Position numbers and translations under genes: made by a program. The notes below the pieces were generated by a model. That model had not been told where the DNA came from. It saw nothing but the letters and a program-made list of their open reading frames with translations, and ran no database searches. From Gammaproteobacteria bacterium (GTDB taxonomy: Bacteria; Pseudomonadota; Gammaproteobacteria; Pseudomonadales; Azotimanducaceae), in NCBI GenBank assembly GCA_026707945.1, contig JAPOVV010000105.1, forward strand, positions 124,001-188,000: 64,000 bases of DNA. The letters are read 5' to 3'. Positions 27,852 through 37,570 of this stretch are shown here, in pieces. Each line of letters starts with the position of its first letter. The first letter of the stretch is position 1.

Positions 27852-27962
27852 ATCGTCACTTTGACTTCTGAGTGTGCTTATATCATGTTTAGTAACAATA
27901 TTTAACTCTCTAGAAAATTCAAATATATCATTGTTTTATAAAGATTAATTTTGGAAAAGCGA

Positions 27963-28973
27963 TCAATCCGTCGCAGACACCAGTTCCCTTACTAACCTTG
28001 GACCGCGGTAAACCAACGCAGTATACACTTGAATTAAATCAGCACCCGCTTCACGCATCGCGATCGCGTCCGTACCGCTTGAGATACCTCCGACGCCAAC
28101 AATAGGGAAATCTGCGCCAACCGCTTCTCGTATGCACATAACCGTACTTAAAGATCTTTCGAGTAACGGTCGACCACTAAGTCCACCTTCCTGATTAGCA
28201 AGCCGATGCCGTATTGAGCTACGGTCCGTTGTCGTGTTGGTCGCAATCAAACCATCGCACCCCGCCTCCCGAATGCGCTGGGCTAGTTCTTGCGTCGTGA
28301 TCGTGTCTAGGTCCGGAGACACCTTAACGAATACTGGTAACCGACAGCCGGAGGTTTGGACAAGCTTGTCACGCTCCGTTAGCACCGATTTCAGCGTCAA
28401 TTTGAGCTGCTGCCCGTAATGTAGTTCTCTCAATCGAGGCGTATTGGGCGACGAAATATTGATCGTAAAGTAGTCTGCAAATTCGCACAGTGACCTCATA
28501 CAGGTCAGATAGTCTCTCGCGGCTTCCTCGATCGGAGTGTCTCGATTGATACCTAAATTTACACCAAGTAACGTAGGCTTAATGGCGGGCGTCTGTTTTA
28601 GGCGATCATGAATGCGCTCGACGCCGTCATTATTGAATCCCAATCGATTGATGACCGCACCGTAACTCGCCAAACGATAGACGCGAGGCTTGGGGTTTCC
28701 TGGTTGAGCCAGAGGCGTTACACCACCGATCTCGATGAAACCAAACCCTAACCGGGTCAGCCCAACGATGGCTTCGCCGTTCTTATCGAAACCTGCGGCT
28801 AAACCGACGCGATTCGAAAACGTCAAACCGGCAAGTTCAACGGCAGTGCCTTGCGGCTTTCCTCCACCACTAAACCGTCCTGACAGGCGGAGTCCGCGTA
28901 AGGTCAACGAATGAGCTGTTTCCGGATTGCACGCGGCGAGGAGTGGTCGTGCGCACTCGTAGATCAGATTCAA
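27963..28973 (-). CDS. pyrD: Dihydroorotate dehydrogenase (quinone), class 2
   Basis: A 336-residue FMN enzyme of pyrimidine synthesis, membrane-associated and quinone-reducing. It has the class 2 N-terminal helical extension (residues 1-40), then GLAAGFDKNGEAI, NISSPNTPRLRELH, VKVSPDLD, ATNTTTDRS and a C-terminal phosphate-binding GVGGISSG. Length and motifs match E. coli PyrD. The start is TTG. It is divergent from the Bat operon. Confidence 0.95.
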   Translation of the reverse strand: MNLIYECARPLLAACNPETAHSLTLRGLRLSGRFSGGGKPQGTAVELAGLTFSNRVGLAAGFDKNGEAIVGLTRLGFGFIEIGGVTPLAQPGNPKPRVYRLASYGAVINRLGFNNDGVERIHDRLKQTPAIKPTLLGVNLGINRDTPIEEAARDYLTCMRSLCEFADYFTINISSPNTPRLRELHYGQQLKLTLKSVLTERDKLVQTSGCRLPVFVKVSPDLDTITTQELAQRIREAGCDGLIATNTTTDRSSIRHRLANQEGGLSGRPLLERSLSTVMCIREAVGADFPIVGVGGISSGTDAIAMREAGADLIQVYTALVYRGPRLVRELVSATD

Positions 28974-29083
28974 ACTAATTTACGTCGTGGCTGTCATAAA
29001 GAATAATTCGTCTTGGCATATTTTCACGCGCATTAAGCTCAATTGCATCGTTTCGCGCCATCATTACATTAAAAAGGTCTAAC

Positions 29084-30067
29084 TTGGTTACGCAAAACGA
29101 ACCCCTCAGTGTCGGGTCGGGAACGGTCTCATCGACCTACGAAAAAGTCCATTTAGCCCTCGATTGGTTGAACCAACGCATAGTCGGTCAAGAAGCACTG
29201 ACAAAGAAACTGACGATCGCGCTGATTTGTGGTGGGCATTTACTGGTTGAAGGAGCGCCAGGTCTCGCGAAGACCCGTGCGATAAAGGAACTATCACGTT
29301 GTATTGAAGGCGATTTTCATCGTATTCAGTTTACGCCAGACTTACTTCCCAGCGATGTTACTGGTACAGAGATCTATCGCCCAGAGACAGGTAGTTTCCA
29401 CTTTCAACAAGGTCCCATCTTTCACAATCTCGTACTCGCGGATGAGGTCAATCGTGCTCCTGCAAAAGTGCAATCGGCTTTGCTGGAAGCTATGGCGGAA
29501 CGACAAGTTACCGTGGGGCGAGAGACGTTTCATTTGCCTCGTCTATTCCTAGTAATGGCAACGCAAAATCCGATCGAGCAAGAAGGCACTTACCCTCTCC
29601 CTGAGGCTCAGTTGGACCGCTTTCTTATGCATGTGCTGATCGACTACCCACCCGCAAATCAAGAGAGAGCCATCCTGCAGTTGGCTCGAGAGGAATTCGG
29701 TAACGTCGACCAACCGTCGCCAGTTGAACTCAGCGAAAGCGAAATCCTAGGCATTCGTGATGAGTTGGGTGAACTACATATGGCTGAGCCCGTTGAGAAA
29801 TACATCATTGACCTAGTTGCACACTCACGGTCCGGTCTGGAAGGCGTCGAGTACGCCGCCAGCCCGAGAGCGACCATTGCGTTAGACCAATGTTCACGAA
29901 CCATTGCCTGGCTAGCGGGTCGAGACTATGTTGTGCCAGAAGATGTCCTCGAAATCATCCACGACGTACTACGGCATCGCTTAATACTGTCCTTTGAAGC
30001 AGAAGCACAAGGGACGACGACGGACGACATCATCGACACGATGATCGACCAGGTGCCCTTAACCTAG
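29084..30067 (+). CDS. MoxR-family AAA+ ATPase
   Basis: A 327-residue AAA+ ATPase with Walker A GAPGLAKTRAIK (about residue 55), Walker B NLVLADEVNRAP and sensor I ATQNPIEQEGTYPLPEAQLDRF. MoxR proteins act as chaperones that load or remodel partners of VWA-domain proteins. It heads the Bat-type operon (DUF58, DUF4381, VWA, VWA-TPR, BatD). The start is TTG with AAAAAGG upstream. A promoter close to it could not be fixed. Confidence 0.93.
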   Translation: MVTQNEPLSVGSGTVSSTYEKVHLALDWLNQRIVGQEALTKKLTIALICGGHLLVEGAPGLAKTRAIKELSRCIEGDFHRIQFTPDLLPSDVTGTEIYRPETGSFHFQQGPIFHNLVLADEVNRAPAKVQSALLEAMAERQVTVGRETFHLPRLFLVMATQNPIEQEGTYPLPEAQLDRFLMHVLIDYPPANQERAILQLAREEFGNVDQPSPVELSESEILGIRDELGELHMAEPVEKYIIDLVAHSRSGLEGVEYAASPRATIALDQCSRTIAWLAGRDYVVPEDVLEIIHDVLRHRLILSFEAEAQGTTTDDIIDTMIDQVPLT

Positions 30068-30076
30068 AACTTTCCG

Positions 30077-30982
30077 ATGCCGTCACTCACCGGCGTATAT
30101 GTCACCGTTGCTGATTTGATTGGGTTTGCCGCCACACCAATCGTGAAACGTCGTAGGCGCCTTGCAACCGGCGGGTATTCCGGTACGCTAGTTTCACGGA
30201 TGCGAGGTCGTGGTGTCGACCTTGACGAAGTGCGCTTGTATCAAGCGGGAGACGATGTAAGAAATATTGACTGGAAGGTTACTGCACGCAAAGAGAAACC
30301 CCACACGAAGATCTTTCGCGAAGAGCGCGAACGACCGACCATGCTCGTGGTCGATCAGCGGCGATCGATGTTCTTCGGTAGTCAAGTTCGTTTGAAGAGC
30401 GTCGCGGCTGCGGAAGTGGCGGCTCGAATCGCGTGGCAGACCCTAAATTCGCGAGACCGCGTCGGTGGTATTGTGATCGCAGCGAATTCCATCGGCATCT
30501 TAAAGCCGATCAGAAGTAAGTTGAACGTCGTTCGATTACTAAAAACCGTCGCTGATGCGAACAACCAGTTAAGCGCTTCAAGCCGATCATCCGATATAGC
30601 AGATACTTCGTGGCATGCGGTCCTGATGAATCTTCGCCGGGCAACCCCTGTTGGTCATCGAGTCGTTTTCATTTCCGATTTTGAGGGGATCGCCGAGAAC
30701 GATCTTCAGCAACTCCTCGTACTTCAGAATCACAACGAGATATCGCTAGTCCACGTGTACGACCCTATTGAGCAGAACTTGCCGCCAAGTGGTGCATATG
30801 CGGTAACCGACGGTTCTCGACGAGTGACCTTCTCAGGCGGTAATCCTCGAAACCAACTTCGATATGAAGGACGGTTCGATGCGCATCGTACGAGGCTTGA
30901 AGATGCGTGTCGTACTCGCGGTATTCGTTTCGTTTCGATCTCTACCGCCGACGACGTTTCGCAGGTGATTTTCGATGAATGA
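30077..30982 (+). CDS. DUF58 domain protein (VWA-like)
   Basis: A 301-residue protein of the DUF58 family usually encoded next to MoxR. The family signature is GRGVDLDEVRLYQAGDDVRNIDWKVTAR near residue 45, followed by a degenerate VWA fold with PTMLVVDQRRSM. No transmembrane segment is obvious. It lies 9 bases after the MoxR gene and overlaps the next start by 8 bases. Confidence 0.92.
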   Translation: MPSLTGVYVTVADLIGFAATPIVKRRRRLATGGYSGTLVSRMRGRGVDLDEVRLYQAGDDVRNIDWKVTARKEKPHTKIFREERERPTMLVVDQRRSMFFGSQVRLKSVAAAEVAARIAWQTLNSRDRVGGIVIAANSIGILKPIRSKLNVVRLLKTVADANNQLSASSRSSDIADTSWHAVLMNLRRATPVGHRVVFISDFEGIAENDLQQLLVLQNHNEISLVHVYDPIEQNLPPSGAYAVTDGSRRVTFSGGNPRNQLRYEGRFDAHRTRLEDACRTRGIRFVSISTADDVSQVIFDE

Positions 30983-31481
30983 GCAAATCGCGCAAGCGCT
31001 GGCGCAATTGCGTGACATTCACGAGCCTGCGACGCCTCCTTTCTGGCCAATACCGATTGGATGGTGGATACTCGCGGTATCGATAATCGCCGTCATCGCA
31101 TGCTTGATCTGGTGGTGGCGAAGTCGAACAGCAAATGATCGAGCTTATCGTTCTATTCGAGGCACCGCCGCAGAGCTACGCGACCTATATCAAGAAGGGC
31201 GGTTAACCGAGCACGAATACGCCGACGCTGCGAATCGGCTTTACAAACATCTGCTTGTCAATATTGAATCGGTCCCGGGGTCGGTACAGGCAGATGGACT
31301 ACCATGGTTGAACATGCTAGCCGACCGATTTGACGACGACGCATTCGTGTACGGCGCCGGCAAGTGCCTCGGTACCATTCGATACCGACCGGTGTCTTTC
31401 TTCGACAGACAGCTCGACGAACTGATTGCTAGGACGCTTTGCGTCGTGCGAAATCCATCTAGACGGGTGATCGGGACATGA
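30975..31481 (+). CDS. DUF4381 membrane protein of the Bat operon
   Basis: A 168-residue protein with one transmembrane helix (WWILAVSIIAVIACLIWWW, about residues 29-49) after a Pro-rich N-terminus. The helical cytoplasmic domain contains LYQEGRLTEHEYADAANRLYKHLL. DUF4381 proteins sit between DUF58 and the first VWA gene in such operons. The function is undefined. It overlaps both neighbours. Confidence 0.88.
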   Translation: MNEQIAQALAQLRDIHEPATPPFWPIPIGWWILAVSIIAVIACLIWWWRSRTANDRAYRSIRGTAAELRDLYQEGRLTEHEYADAANRLYKHLLVNIESVPGSVQADGLPWLNMLADRFDDDAFVYGAGKCLGTIRYRPVSFFDRQLDELIARTLCVVRNPSRRVIGT

Positions 31482-32461
31482 TCGAGCTCATCTGGCCATG
31501 GGCATTCGCCATTTTGCTACTTCCTTTGGTAGTAAGGTTTCTTATCCCAGCGCGCACAGCGCGCGAAGCAGCGCTGAACGTACCGCATGTTGATGCGTTT
31601 GTCTTCTCGCAACAAGAAATCGGAAGTGGTTCGAACCACCGATCTATCTTTCTATTCATCATCGCCTGCCTTGCCTGGTTGTCGTTAGCAACCGCACTCT
31701 CGCGCCCTCAATGGACCGGTGAGCCAACCTTATTACCAACGCTTAGCCGAGATCTCGTTCTTGCGATCGACATTTCCGGCAGCATGGGGCAAGGCGACAT
31801 GAGTGTCAGTGGAAGGCAATACACACGTCTTGCCGTGGTGAAACACGCGGTTCAAGACTTCGTCGAAAAACGAGATGGGGATCGCATTGGTATTGTGCTG
31901 TTCGGTAGTGTGCCGTACGTCTATGTCCCACTGACTCCCGACGTAAGCACAGCAAGTCAGATGCTAACCGATGCGCCAATCGGTATCGCTGGTAGATCAA
32001 CAGCGATCGGGGACTCCTTAGGTCTAGCAATCAAACAGATCTTGAATCATCCAGCGGACCACCGAGTTGTCGTACTCATGACTGACGGTGTCAACAACTT
32101 TGGGGAACTCGAACCGATGGATGCTGCGGAACTCGCCGCAGCCTCCGATGTAACGGTTTACACCATCGGCATCGTACCGCCAGAAAGTAGCCTCGGGTTC
32201 TTTGCCCCATTTCAGCGCCGAACTGATGCTGTAGATGAAGAACTGCTGAAGGAGATCGCAGCTAAGACGGGCGGAAAGTACTACAAAGCCGACGATCTCA
32301 ACGGATTACTTGCTATTTACGAGGACATCGACGCGCTAGAGCCAATCGAAAACGAAGGTCAGACGGTACGCCCGAGGCGTGCGCTCTACCACTACCCACT
32401 TGGCCTCGCACTGGCGTTGTTCGCGTTGGCTTGGTTGCTCTATTCTCGGCGAAATGTTTGA
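31478..32461 (+). CDS. batA: VWA-domain membrane protein, BatA-like
   Basis: A 327-residue protein with transmembrane helices near the N-terminus (WPWAFAILLLPLVVRFLI and FLFIIACLAWLSLATAL) and at the C-terminus. A VWA domain lies between them with a complete MIDAS motif DISGSMGQGD (about residue 98) and the later VVLMTDGVNNFG. The domain should face the periplasm. Bat proteins are linked to aerotolerance and envelope stress in other bacteria. The start overlaps the previous stop (ATGA). Confidence 0.93.
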   Translation: MIELIWPWAFAILLLPLVVRFLIPARTAREAALNVPHVDAFVFSQQEIGSGSNHRSIFLFIIACLAWLSLATALSRPQWTGEPTLLPTLSRDLVLAIDISGSMGQGDMSVSGRQYTRLAVVKHAVQDFVEKRDGDRIGIVLFGSVPYVYVPLTPDVSTASQMLTDAPIGIAGRSTAIGDSLGLAIKQILNHPADHRVVVLMTDGVNNFGELEPMDAAELAAASDVTVYTIGIVPPESSLGFFAPFQRRTDAVDEELLKEIAAKTGGKYYKADDLNGLLAIYEDIDALEPIENEGQTVRPRRALYHYPLGLALALFALAWLLYSRRNV

Positions 32462-34241
32462 AGCACTTTCGGAGTTTCATTTCCTCCGACCCTGGTGGTT
32501 ACTCCTGTTGCTCGTTGCGCCACTTCTGATTTGGGCGCAAATCCGCTACGTAGCGCGAGCAAACAACTGGCATAAAGTGATTTCGGATTCACTCTTCGAC
32601 GCGCTGATCGAATCAAAACCTCTACACCGCGTTCACATTGCTATGGCGCTACCGCCTCTCGCATTAATTTGTGCCGCGTTCTCTTTAGCCGGACCTACCT
32701 ACGAACGATTACCGCAACCCGTCGAAACCAAAAACGATCCGATCGTCGTCGTCCTTGACCTAACGCTGAGCATGGCGTCAACGGACGTTCAGCCAAGTCG
32801 AATCGAACGAGCTAAGTTCAAAATCAGTGACATTTTGGAGCATCGCGACGAAGGATTAACGGGACTTGTCGCCTATGCCGGCGACGCCTATGTCGTCACG
32901 CCGCTTACGAGCGACGAGAGCAATATCTTGAATTTACTGCCATCGTTACATCCTGACATGATGCCAGTACGAGGTAGCAACGTGGTGGCTGCAGTGGAAC
33001 TCGCCAACGATCTCTTTAGATCGCTCGGGCAAGAGCGCGGTCGAATCATTCTGCTAACGGATGGAATTACGAATTTCGGTGTACTCCGGGACACCATCGA
33101 CTCGCGCTATCCAATTTCGATTCTCGGCATCGGTTCGTCTGAAGCAGTCGATTCCAATGGACTTGCAGCAGATTTGAACGACGGATTACTTCGGGATTTT
33201 GCGATGGTATCCGGCGGAAGATATCGAACGATCACATTGAGCGATGACGATATCGAATTTCTGTTAGAGGAGCCGGCGCTTACAAGGACCGAATTACTCG
33301 AAAACCAGACATTTGACGTTTGGCACGACCGTGGTTACCTTCTCGTGTTACCACTCGCGCTATTACTAGCGTTCTCGATGCGTCGAGGTGGTCTGGCGGT
33401 TGCGCTCCTAATTGTTGGATTCAACGTTCAAGCGGGTTGGCTCGAAGATCTATGGGTACCTAAGGATCGACAAGCTTTAGCTGCACACGAAAAAGGTAAT
33501 TTTGAGGTCGCTGCGGATTTGTTCCGTGACCCGCAGTGGCGCGGCGTCGCAAAATATCGAAGTGGTTCATACGCTGAAGCGGGTGAGATCTTCGCCAAGG
33601 ACGAATCACTCGACTCGATCTACAACCAAGGAAACGCTCTAGCGTGGGAAGGTCGGTTTAGCGATGCGATCAAGGCATACGATGCCGTGCTGGCGAAAGA
33701 ACCTGAGCATGAGGACGCACAGCACAACAAGGAGGTCATCGAAGCGTTGCTAAATGCCATGCAGCAACAACAAAGCAATGAATCTGACCAGAACCAAGAA
33801 GGTCAACCGCAAGAATCCACACAACAAAGTAACCAGAACACGCAGAGCCAATCTCAATCACAGGAAAATCAAGAAAGCTCTGCTCAAGAATCCGAATCAC
33901 AATCGGCGAACTCGACAGAAAACGAATCCTCAGAAGCAAATCAAGAAACGCAACGACAGAATCAAGCGGAAATAGATTCGAATGATGAAAGTGCAGAAGC
34001 GGAACAAGCAGAAGCGCGGCAACAAGAACAGGACGAATCCGCAGAAGAGTCGGAAAGACAGCCATCTACGGCACTCAGCGAATCAAGCGAGGAGCGTGAA
34101 TTACGGGAAATTCATGAAAGGTGGCTGCGCCGTATTCCGGATGATCCGAGTGGCTTATTACGTCGTAAATTTCAAGCAGAATCGAATGCTCGAATTGAAC
34201 GTGGTGAGTTGAATCAAGAAAACGTTGGACCAGCGTGGTAG
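32454..34241 (+). CDS. batB: VWA-TPR membrane protein (BatB/BatC fusion-like)
   Basis: About 595 residues: two N-terminal helices (WWLLLLLVAPLLIWAQI and a second near 60-80), a VWA domain whose MIDAS reads DLTLSM, a transmembrane helix pair near residue 305-330, then TPR-like repeats (SIYNQGNALAWEGRFSDAIK). A Q/N/E/S-rich stretch of about 110 residues follows, and the C-terminus ends with a conserved ERWLRRIPDDPSGLLRRKF. It combines BatB and BatC roles. ATG 32454 overlaps the batA stop by 8 bases and places the membrane segment correctly. Confidence 0.9.
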   Translation: MFEALSEFHFLRPWWLLLLLVAPLLIWAQIRYVARANNWHKVISDSLFDALIESKPLHRVHIAMALPPLALICAAFSLAGPTYERLPQPVETKNDPIVVVLDLTLSMASTDVQPSRIERAKFKISDILEHRDEGLTGLVAYAGDAYVVTPLTSDESNILNLLPSLHPDMMPVRGSNVVAAVELANDLFRSLGQERGRIILLTDGITNFGVLRDTIDSRYPISILGIGSSEAVDSNGLAADLNDGLLRDFAMVSGGRYRTITLSDDDIEFLLEEPALTRTELLENQTFDVWHDRGYLLVLPLALLLAFSMRRGGLAVALLIVGFNVQAGWLEDLWVPKDRQALAAHEKGNFEVAADLFRDPQWRGVAKYRSGSYAEAGEIFAKDESLDSIYNQGNALAWEGRFSDAIKAYDAVLAKEPEHEDAQHNKEVIEALLNAMQQQQSNESDQNQEGQPQESTQQSNQNTQSQSQSQENQESSAQESESQSANSTENESSEANQETQRQNQAEIDSNDESAEAEQAEARQQEQDESAEESERQPSTALSESSEERELREIHERWLRRIPDDPSGLLRRKFQAESNARIERGELNQENVGPAW

Positions 34242-35911
34242 TGAGAGCCTTGATTGATTTAAGCCGCCCGTTCTTCGCTGCCTTAGCACTGCTCGTTCTT
34301 CTTGGCGCCGCCAATTCTCAAGGACAAGCGACGGCAACGCTCAGCGCAGACGTAGTGTCTGAGTTTGAGTCGGTCACCCTTACCGTGACTGATCGAACCC
34401 GAGACGCGAGCGATCCAGATTTCAGCTCGCTGGAGACAGATTTCGAAATTTCGCAAGTATCGACGAGTTCCGCCGTGCAAATCGTGAATGGTCGACTTGA
34501 TAGCCAGAAAAAATGGTTGCTTGAGCTCATGCCGAAACGCACCGGAACGATCGACATTGCACCGATAACCGTCGGAAATTCGCGGACCAACGGTCTTCGA
34601 CTGCGTGTCAATCCAATATCTGACCGTGAGCGCGACCACATCGCTAGGACGGCTTTTTTTGAAACGATTGTTTCCCCAGAGCAGCCGTACCCACAAGCCG
34701 CGATCTATGTAACGCGTCGAATGCTCTACACGTCGCAAGCGCGAATCCCTTCGATGCCTCAAGACAAGCAGCTAGAAATCGTCGATGCGACTGTACTTCC
34801 TATCGGCAGTCGAGAAACATTCCGCGAAGTACGAAACGGCACCGCGTACTACGTGATGCAGTGGCGTTATGTAGTTTTTGCCGAAAAGAGTGGAACCTTG
34901 AAGATACCGGGCGAAAACGCACGTGTTGCGATCTACGGCAATCAGTTCCGTCCACAAGTCCGACCGATCTTTGCCCCGGAAAAAACGATCACGATTCTGC
35001 CTATTCCCAACGAGTATCCACGTGACACGCCATGGTTCCCAGCTTCGAGAGTAGAACTAACCCAGTCGTTCGAGCCAGCCAATACAAACACACTTAATTT
35101 AGGCGACGCCTTAACGCGTTCAATCAGTGTACGTGCGCGTGATAGTTATCAATCAGCACTCCTTCCCTTAGAGCTTGGCTCGATCGAGGACCTCAGGGTT
35201 TATCCGGAACAAGCCACCGTAGACTCCGTACTTGAAGACGACAGGGTTTGGGGAACTCAATCTCGCTCGTTCAACTTAATACCCGTTGAACCTGGCCGAG
35301 TCGTTATTCCTGAGTTTCGGTTGACGTGGTGGGATACGGAAGCGCGGGAGGTCAAGGTCTCGACCTTGCCGTCCGCGACATTCAGTGTACCGGACCCTCG
35401 AGGCAACCAAGTCACTGCTGACGAACTGCAAGGCTTCGACGCAACGTCGAATGTACCACCAAGCGATCTTCAAGCTGGTTCACGCAACCTGAGCCCATGG
35501 ATTTACACGCTAGCCAGCGCCGCAGTGGCAGGATGGATTCTCGCCTTAATTCTCATATACCTCAACAGGGATAGGCTCGTGCCGCGTTTTGGGAGGAAAC
35601 AGCAGTCGTCTCGAATTGATTTCAGTCCAATCCGACACGCACTAGCTCATAGCGACAAAAGCACATTGCGACACGCGATATTGCATACGATCTCACAGCA
35701 TCTGGACGTGAATCTCGTGACCGCGAGGCAGCTCTTAGTTGAATCAAGCGACGGCCATGCGATGTTGTCCGAACTAGACGAACTCGCCTATAACAACTCA
35801 ACACGCGAATTCTCATACGACCTTAAGACTATTCAACAAGTCATTGATTCTATTGTGAATAATTTCACCGCGGGTCCACAAGAGATCGGTTTACAGTCGG
35901 TCCTGAACTGA
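34235..35911 (+). CDS. batD: BatD-like membrane protein
   Basis: A 558-residue protein with a signal sequence (FFAALALLVLLGAANSQGQ), a large beta-rich periplasmic region (DUF/BatD: LSADVVSEFESVTLTV and repeated Ig-like segments), a transmembrane helix at about residues 424-444 (IYTLASAAVAGWILALILIYL) and a short cytoplasmic helical tail. It closes the operon. The start is GTG, overlapping the previous stop. Confidence 0.88.
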   Translation: MVVRALIDLSRPFFAALALLVLLGAANSQGQATATLSADVVSEFESVTLTVTDRTRDASDPDFSSLETDFEISQVSTSSAVQIVNGRLDSQKKWLLELMPKRTGTIDIAPITVGNSRTNGLRLRVNPISDRERDHIARTAFFETIVSPEQPYPQAAIYVTRRMLYTSQARIPSMPQDKQLEIVDATVLPIGSRETFREVRNGTAYYVMQWRYVVFAEKSGTLKIPGENARVAIYGNQFRPQVRPIFAPEKTITILPIPNEYPRDTPWFPASRVELTQSFEPANTNTLNLGDALTRSISVRARDSYQSALLPLELGSIEDLRVYPEQATVDSVLEDDRVWGTQSRSFNLIPVEPGRVVIPEFRLTWWDTEAREVKVSTLPSATFSVPDPRGNQVTADELQGFDATSNVPPSDLQAGSRNLSPWIYTLASAAVAGWILALILIYLNRDRLVPRFGRKQQSSRIDFSPIRHALAHSDKSTLRHAILHTISQHLDVNLVTARQLLVESSDGHAMLSELDELAYNNSTREFSYDLKTIQQVIDSIVNNFTAGPQEIGLQSVLN

Positions 35912-35919
35912 CTCAGGAA

Positions 35920-35938
35920 AGATGGGCCGAAGCCATCT
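35920..35938 (+). terminator. Weak hairpin after batD
   Basis: An inverted repeat AGATGG/CCATCT with a seven-base loop lies just after the batD stop, without a clear T tract. It may mark the end of the Bat operon. Confidence 0.35.
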
Positions 35939-35976
35939 GTTCCTATAATCAAATGTTCGATTAATCCTCGTTCTCG

Positions 35977-36987
35977 ATGAAAGCCGCCAACCACCAAGTC
36001 ATTGGTCAAACCTACGATTGGCTTCGTTCAGGGCAGAAATGCTGGCTGTCAACGGTCGTTGCAACGTACGGGTCGTCGCCGCGGCCCGAAGGCTCGATGA
36101 TGGTTTGCAATGAAGATGGTCACATCGTTGGCTCGTTGTCTGGCGGATGCGTGGAAGAAGATCTGGTCGAGAAACTCAAGAACGGCGTGCTTGCGGAATC
36201 GCAGCCCCAGTTTTTCCGCTACGGTGAATCCGACGAGGAAGCGGAACAGCTCGGGCTACCATGTGGTGGTCATCTAGATATAGTGATCGAACCACTGCAA
36301 AACGATGACGAGACGCTCGATGATTTCAATCTGCTCAATACCAGATTGCAGCAAAGAAAACTCACCGAGCGAGTTCTAGATGTCGAGACGGCTCAACGCA
36401 AGATTCACGAGACCGAAGTTTTTGCACCCTTTTCTTACGACTACGATTCTCGAGTCCTCCACCACGTGCACGGACCTAGTCACCAACTGTTCATCATCGG
36501 CGCAAGCATGGTGACGCAGTATGTTGCGGAACTCGCGACCATGCTCGAGTATCAAGTAACGATCTGCGATCCGCGGCAGGAGATGCTTGATGAACTCGAC
36601 GTGACAGATGTAGAAAAGATCTGTGCGTTCCCCGACGACGTGATCAGGGAACGCGCAAATGACGCACAGACAGCTATCGTTGCGCTCACCCACGACCCAC
36701 GCATCGACGACATGGGTCTGCTAGAGGCATTCGATACCGATGCCTACTACATAGGGGCGATGGGTTCATCAAGAACATCTGCAAAACGTCGCGAACGATT
36801 GCTTGCCTTAGACGTTAGCGAAGACTCGCTTGCGCGATTGCACGCGCCTATCGGCGTTTCGATCGGCAGCAAGACCCCTCCCGAAATCGCGATCTCGATA
36901 CTAGCGGAAGTAATCGCTGAACGTGCCAGACTCGCTAATAACGTCGATATCTCACAGGCTGAGCAGGCTCTCGCGGCTTCTATCTAA
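35977..36987 (+). CDS. xdhC: XdhC/CoxI-family molybdenum cofactor maturation protein
   Basis: A 336-residue protein with the N-terminal XdhC/CoxI domain (TYGSSPRPEGSMM, GSLSGGCVEEDLVE) and the C-terminal Rossmann-like XdhC_C domain (FIIGASMVTQYVAELA, GAMGSSRTSAKRR, APIGVSIGSKTP). Such proteins bind molybdopterin cofactor, promote its sulfuration and insert it into xanthine-dehydrogenase-type enzymes. A MocA-like cytidylyltransferase follows 12 bases later. No molybdoenzyme gene is in the window. Confidence 0.93.
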   Translation: MKAANHQVIGQTYDWLRSGQKCWLSTVVATYGSSPRPEGSMMVCNEDGHIVGSLSGGCVEEDLVEKLKNGVLAESQPQFFRYGESDEEAEQLGLPCGGHLDIVIEPLQNDDETLDDFNLLNTRLQQRKLTERVLDVETAQRKIHETEVFAPFSYDYDSRVLHHVHGPSHQLFIIGASMVTQYVAELATMLEYQVTICDPRQEMLDELDVTDVEKICAFPDDVIRERANDAQTAIVALTHDPRIDDMGLLEAFDTDAYYIGAMGSSRTSAKRRERLLALDVSEDSLARLHAPIGVSIGSKTPPEIAISILAEVIAERARLANNVDISQAEQALAASI

Positions 36988-36999
36988 CATCAGTTCAAC

Positions 37000-37569
37000 A
37001 TGAGATCGAAAGGCGGTGCAGCGGTAATACTTGCCGCCGGAAGCTCGCAACGATTCGGTGCGGATAAACGATTAGCGATGATTAACGATCGACCGATGGT
37101 CGTTAGGGCATTACAGCCGTATCTCGCTCACCTTCAATCCGTGTACGTAGTTCTCAGACCAAATGATTCGGTACGAACTGTGTTGCCTCAGGAAATCTGC
37201 GTCATCGAGGCACCAGACGCACATCTCGGAATGGGTCATAGCTTAGCTGCAGCAGCGAAACAATTGACGGCATTCGAGTGGGTTCTCGTCGGATTGGCCG
37301 ATATGCCTTGGATTAGTCCTGATACGATCGCTCGAGTAAAGGAGCACATCAGTAAGTTGGAAAACGCGATCGTGAGACCGTCTTACGGGGGCCGATCCGG
37401 TCATCCGGTTGCATTTACTGCGAACTTTCTTGACCAATTGAAAACCCTCACCGGTGATGTCGGAGCACGCGCTGTAGTCGATCGGAACCGGGCTAAGTTA
37501 ATTGACCTTGATGTGGACGATAACGCAATCTTGCGGGACATCGACACACCAGAACAAATCCGCGAATAG
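37000..37569 (+). CDS. MocA-like molybdenum cofactor cytidylyl/guanylyltransferase
   Basis: A 189-residue nucleotidyltransferase with the NTP-binding signature VILAAGSSQRFGADKRL (residues 9-25) and the metal-binding GLADMPWISPDTI. Size and pairing with xdhC suggest it attaches CMP to the molybdopterin cofactor for a xanthine-dehydrogenase-family enzyme. A MobA-type GMP transfer is less likely but not excluded. It ends one base from the convergent nadK. Confidence 0.88.
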   Translation: MRSKGGAAVILAAGSSQRFGADKRLAMINDRPMVVRALQPYLAHLQSVYVVLRPNDSVRTVLPQEICVIEAPDAHLGMGHSLAAAAKQLTAFEWVLVGLADMPWISPDTIARVKEHISKLENAIVRPSYGGRSGHPVAFTANFLDQLKTLTGDVGARAVVDRNRAKLIDLDVDDNAILRDIDTPEQIRE

Positions 37570-37570
37570 C

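Noticed and set aside
27796-27962. Possible sigma-54 promoter upstream of amtB
   Set aside because: No GG-N10-GC pair at proper spacing was found; a sigma-70-like -10 is present instead.
33760-34080. Possible tandem repeat or CRISPR-like array in the A/G-rich tract
   Set aside because: It is in frame, encodes a Q/N/E/S-rich linker, and has no fixed repeat unit or spacers.
34283-34762. 159-residue minus-strand frame inside batD
   Set aside because: Antisense shadow of the BatD signal peptide and N-terminal domain.
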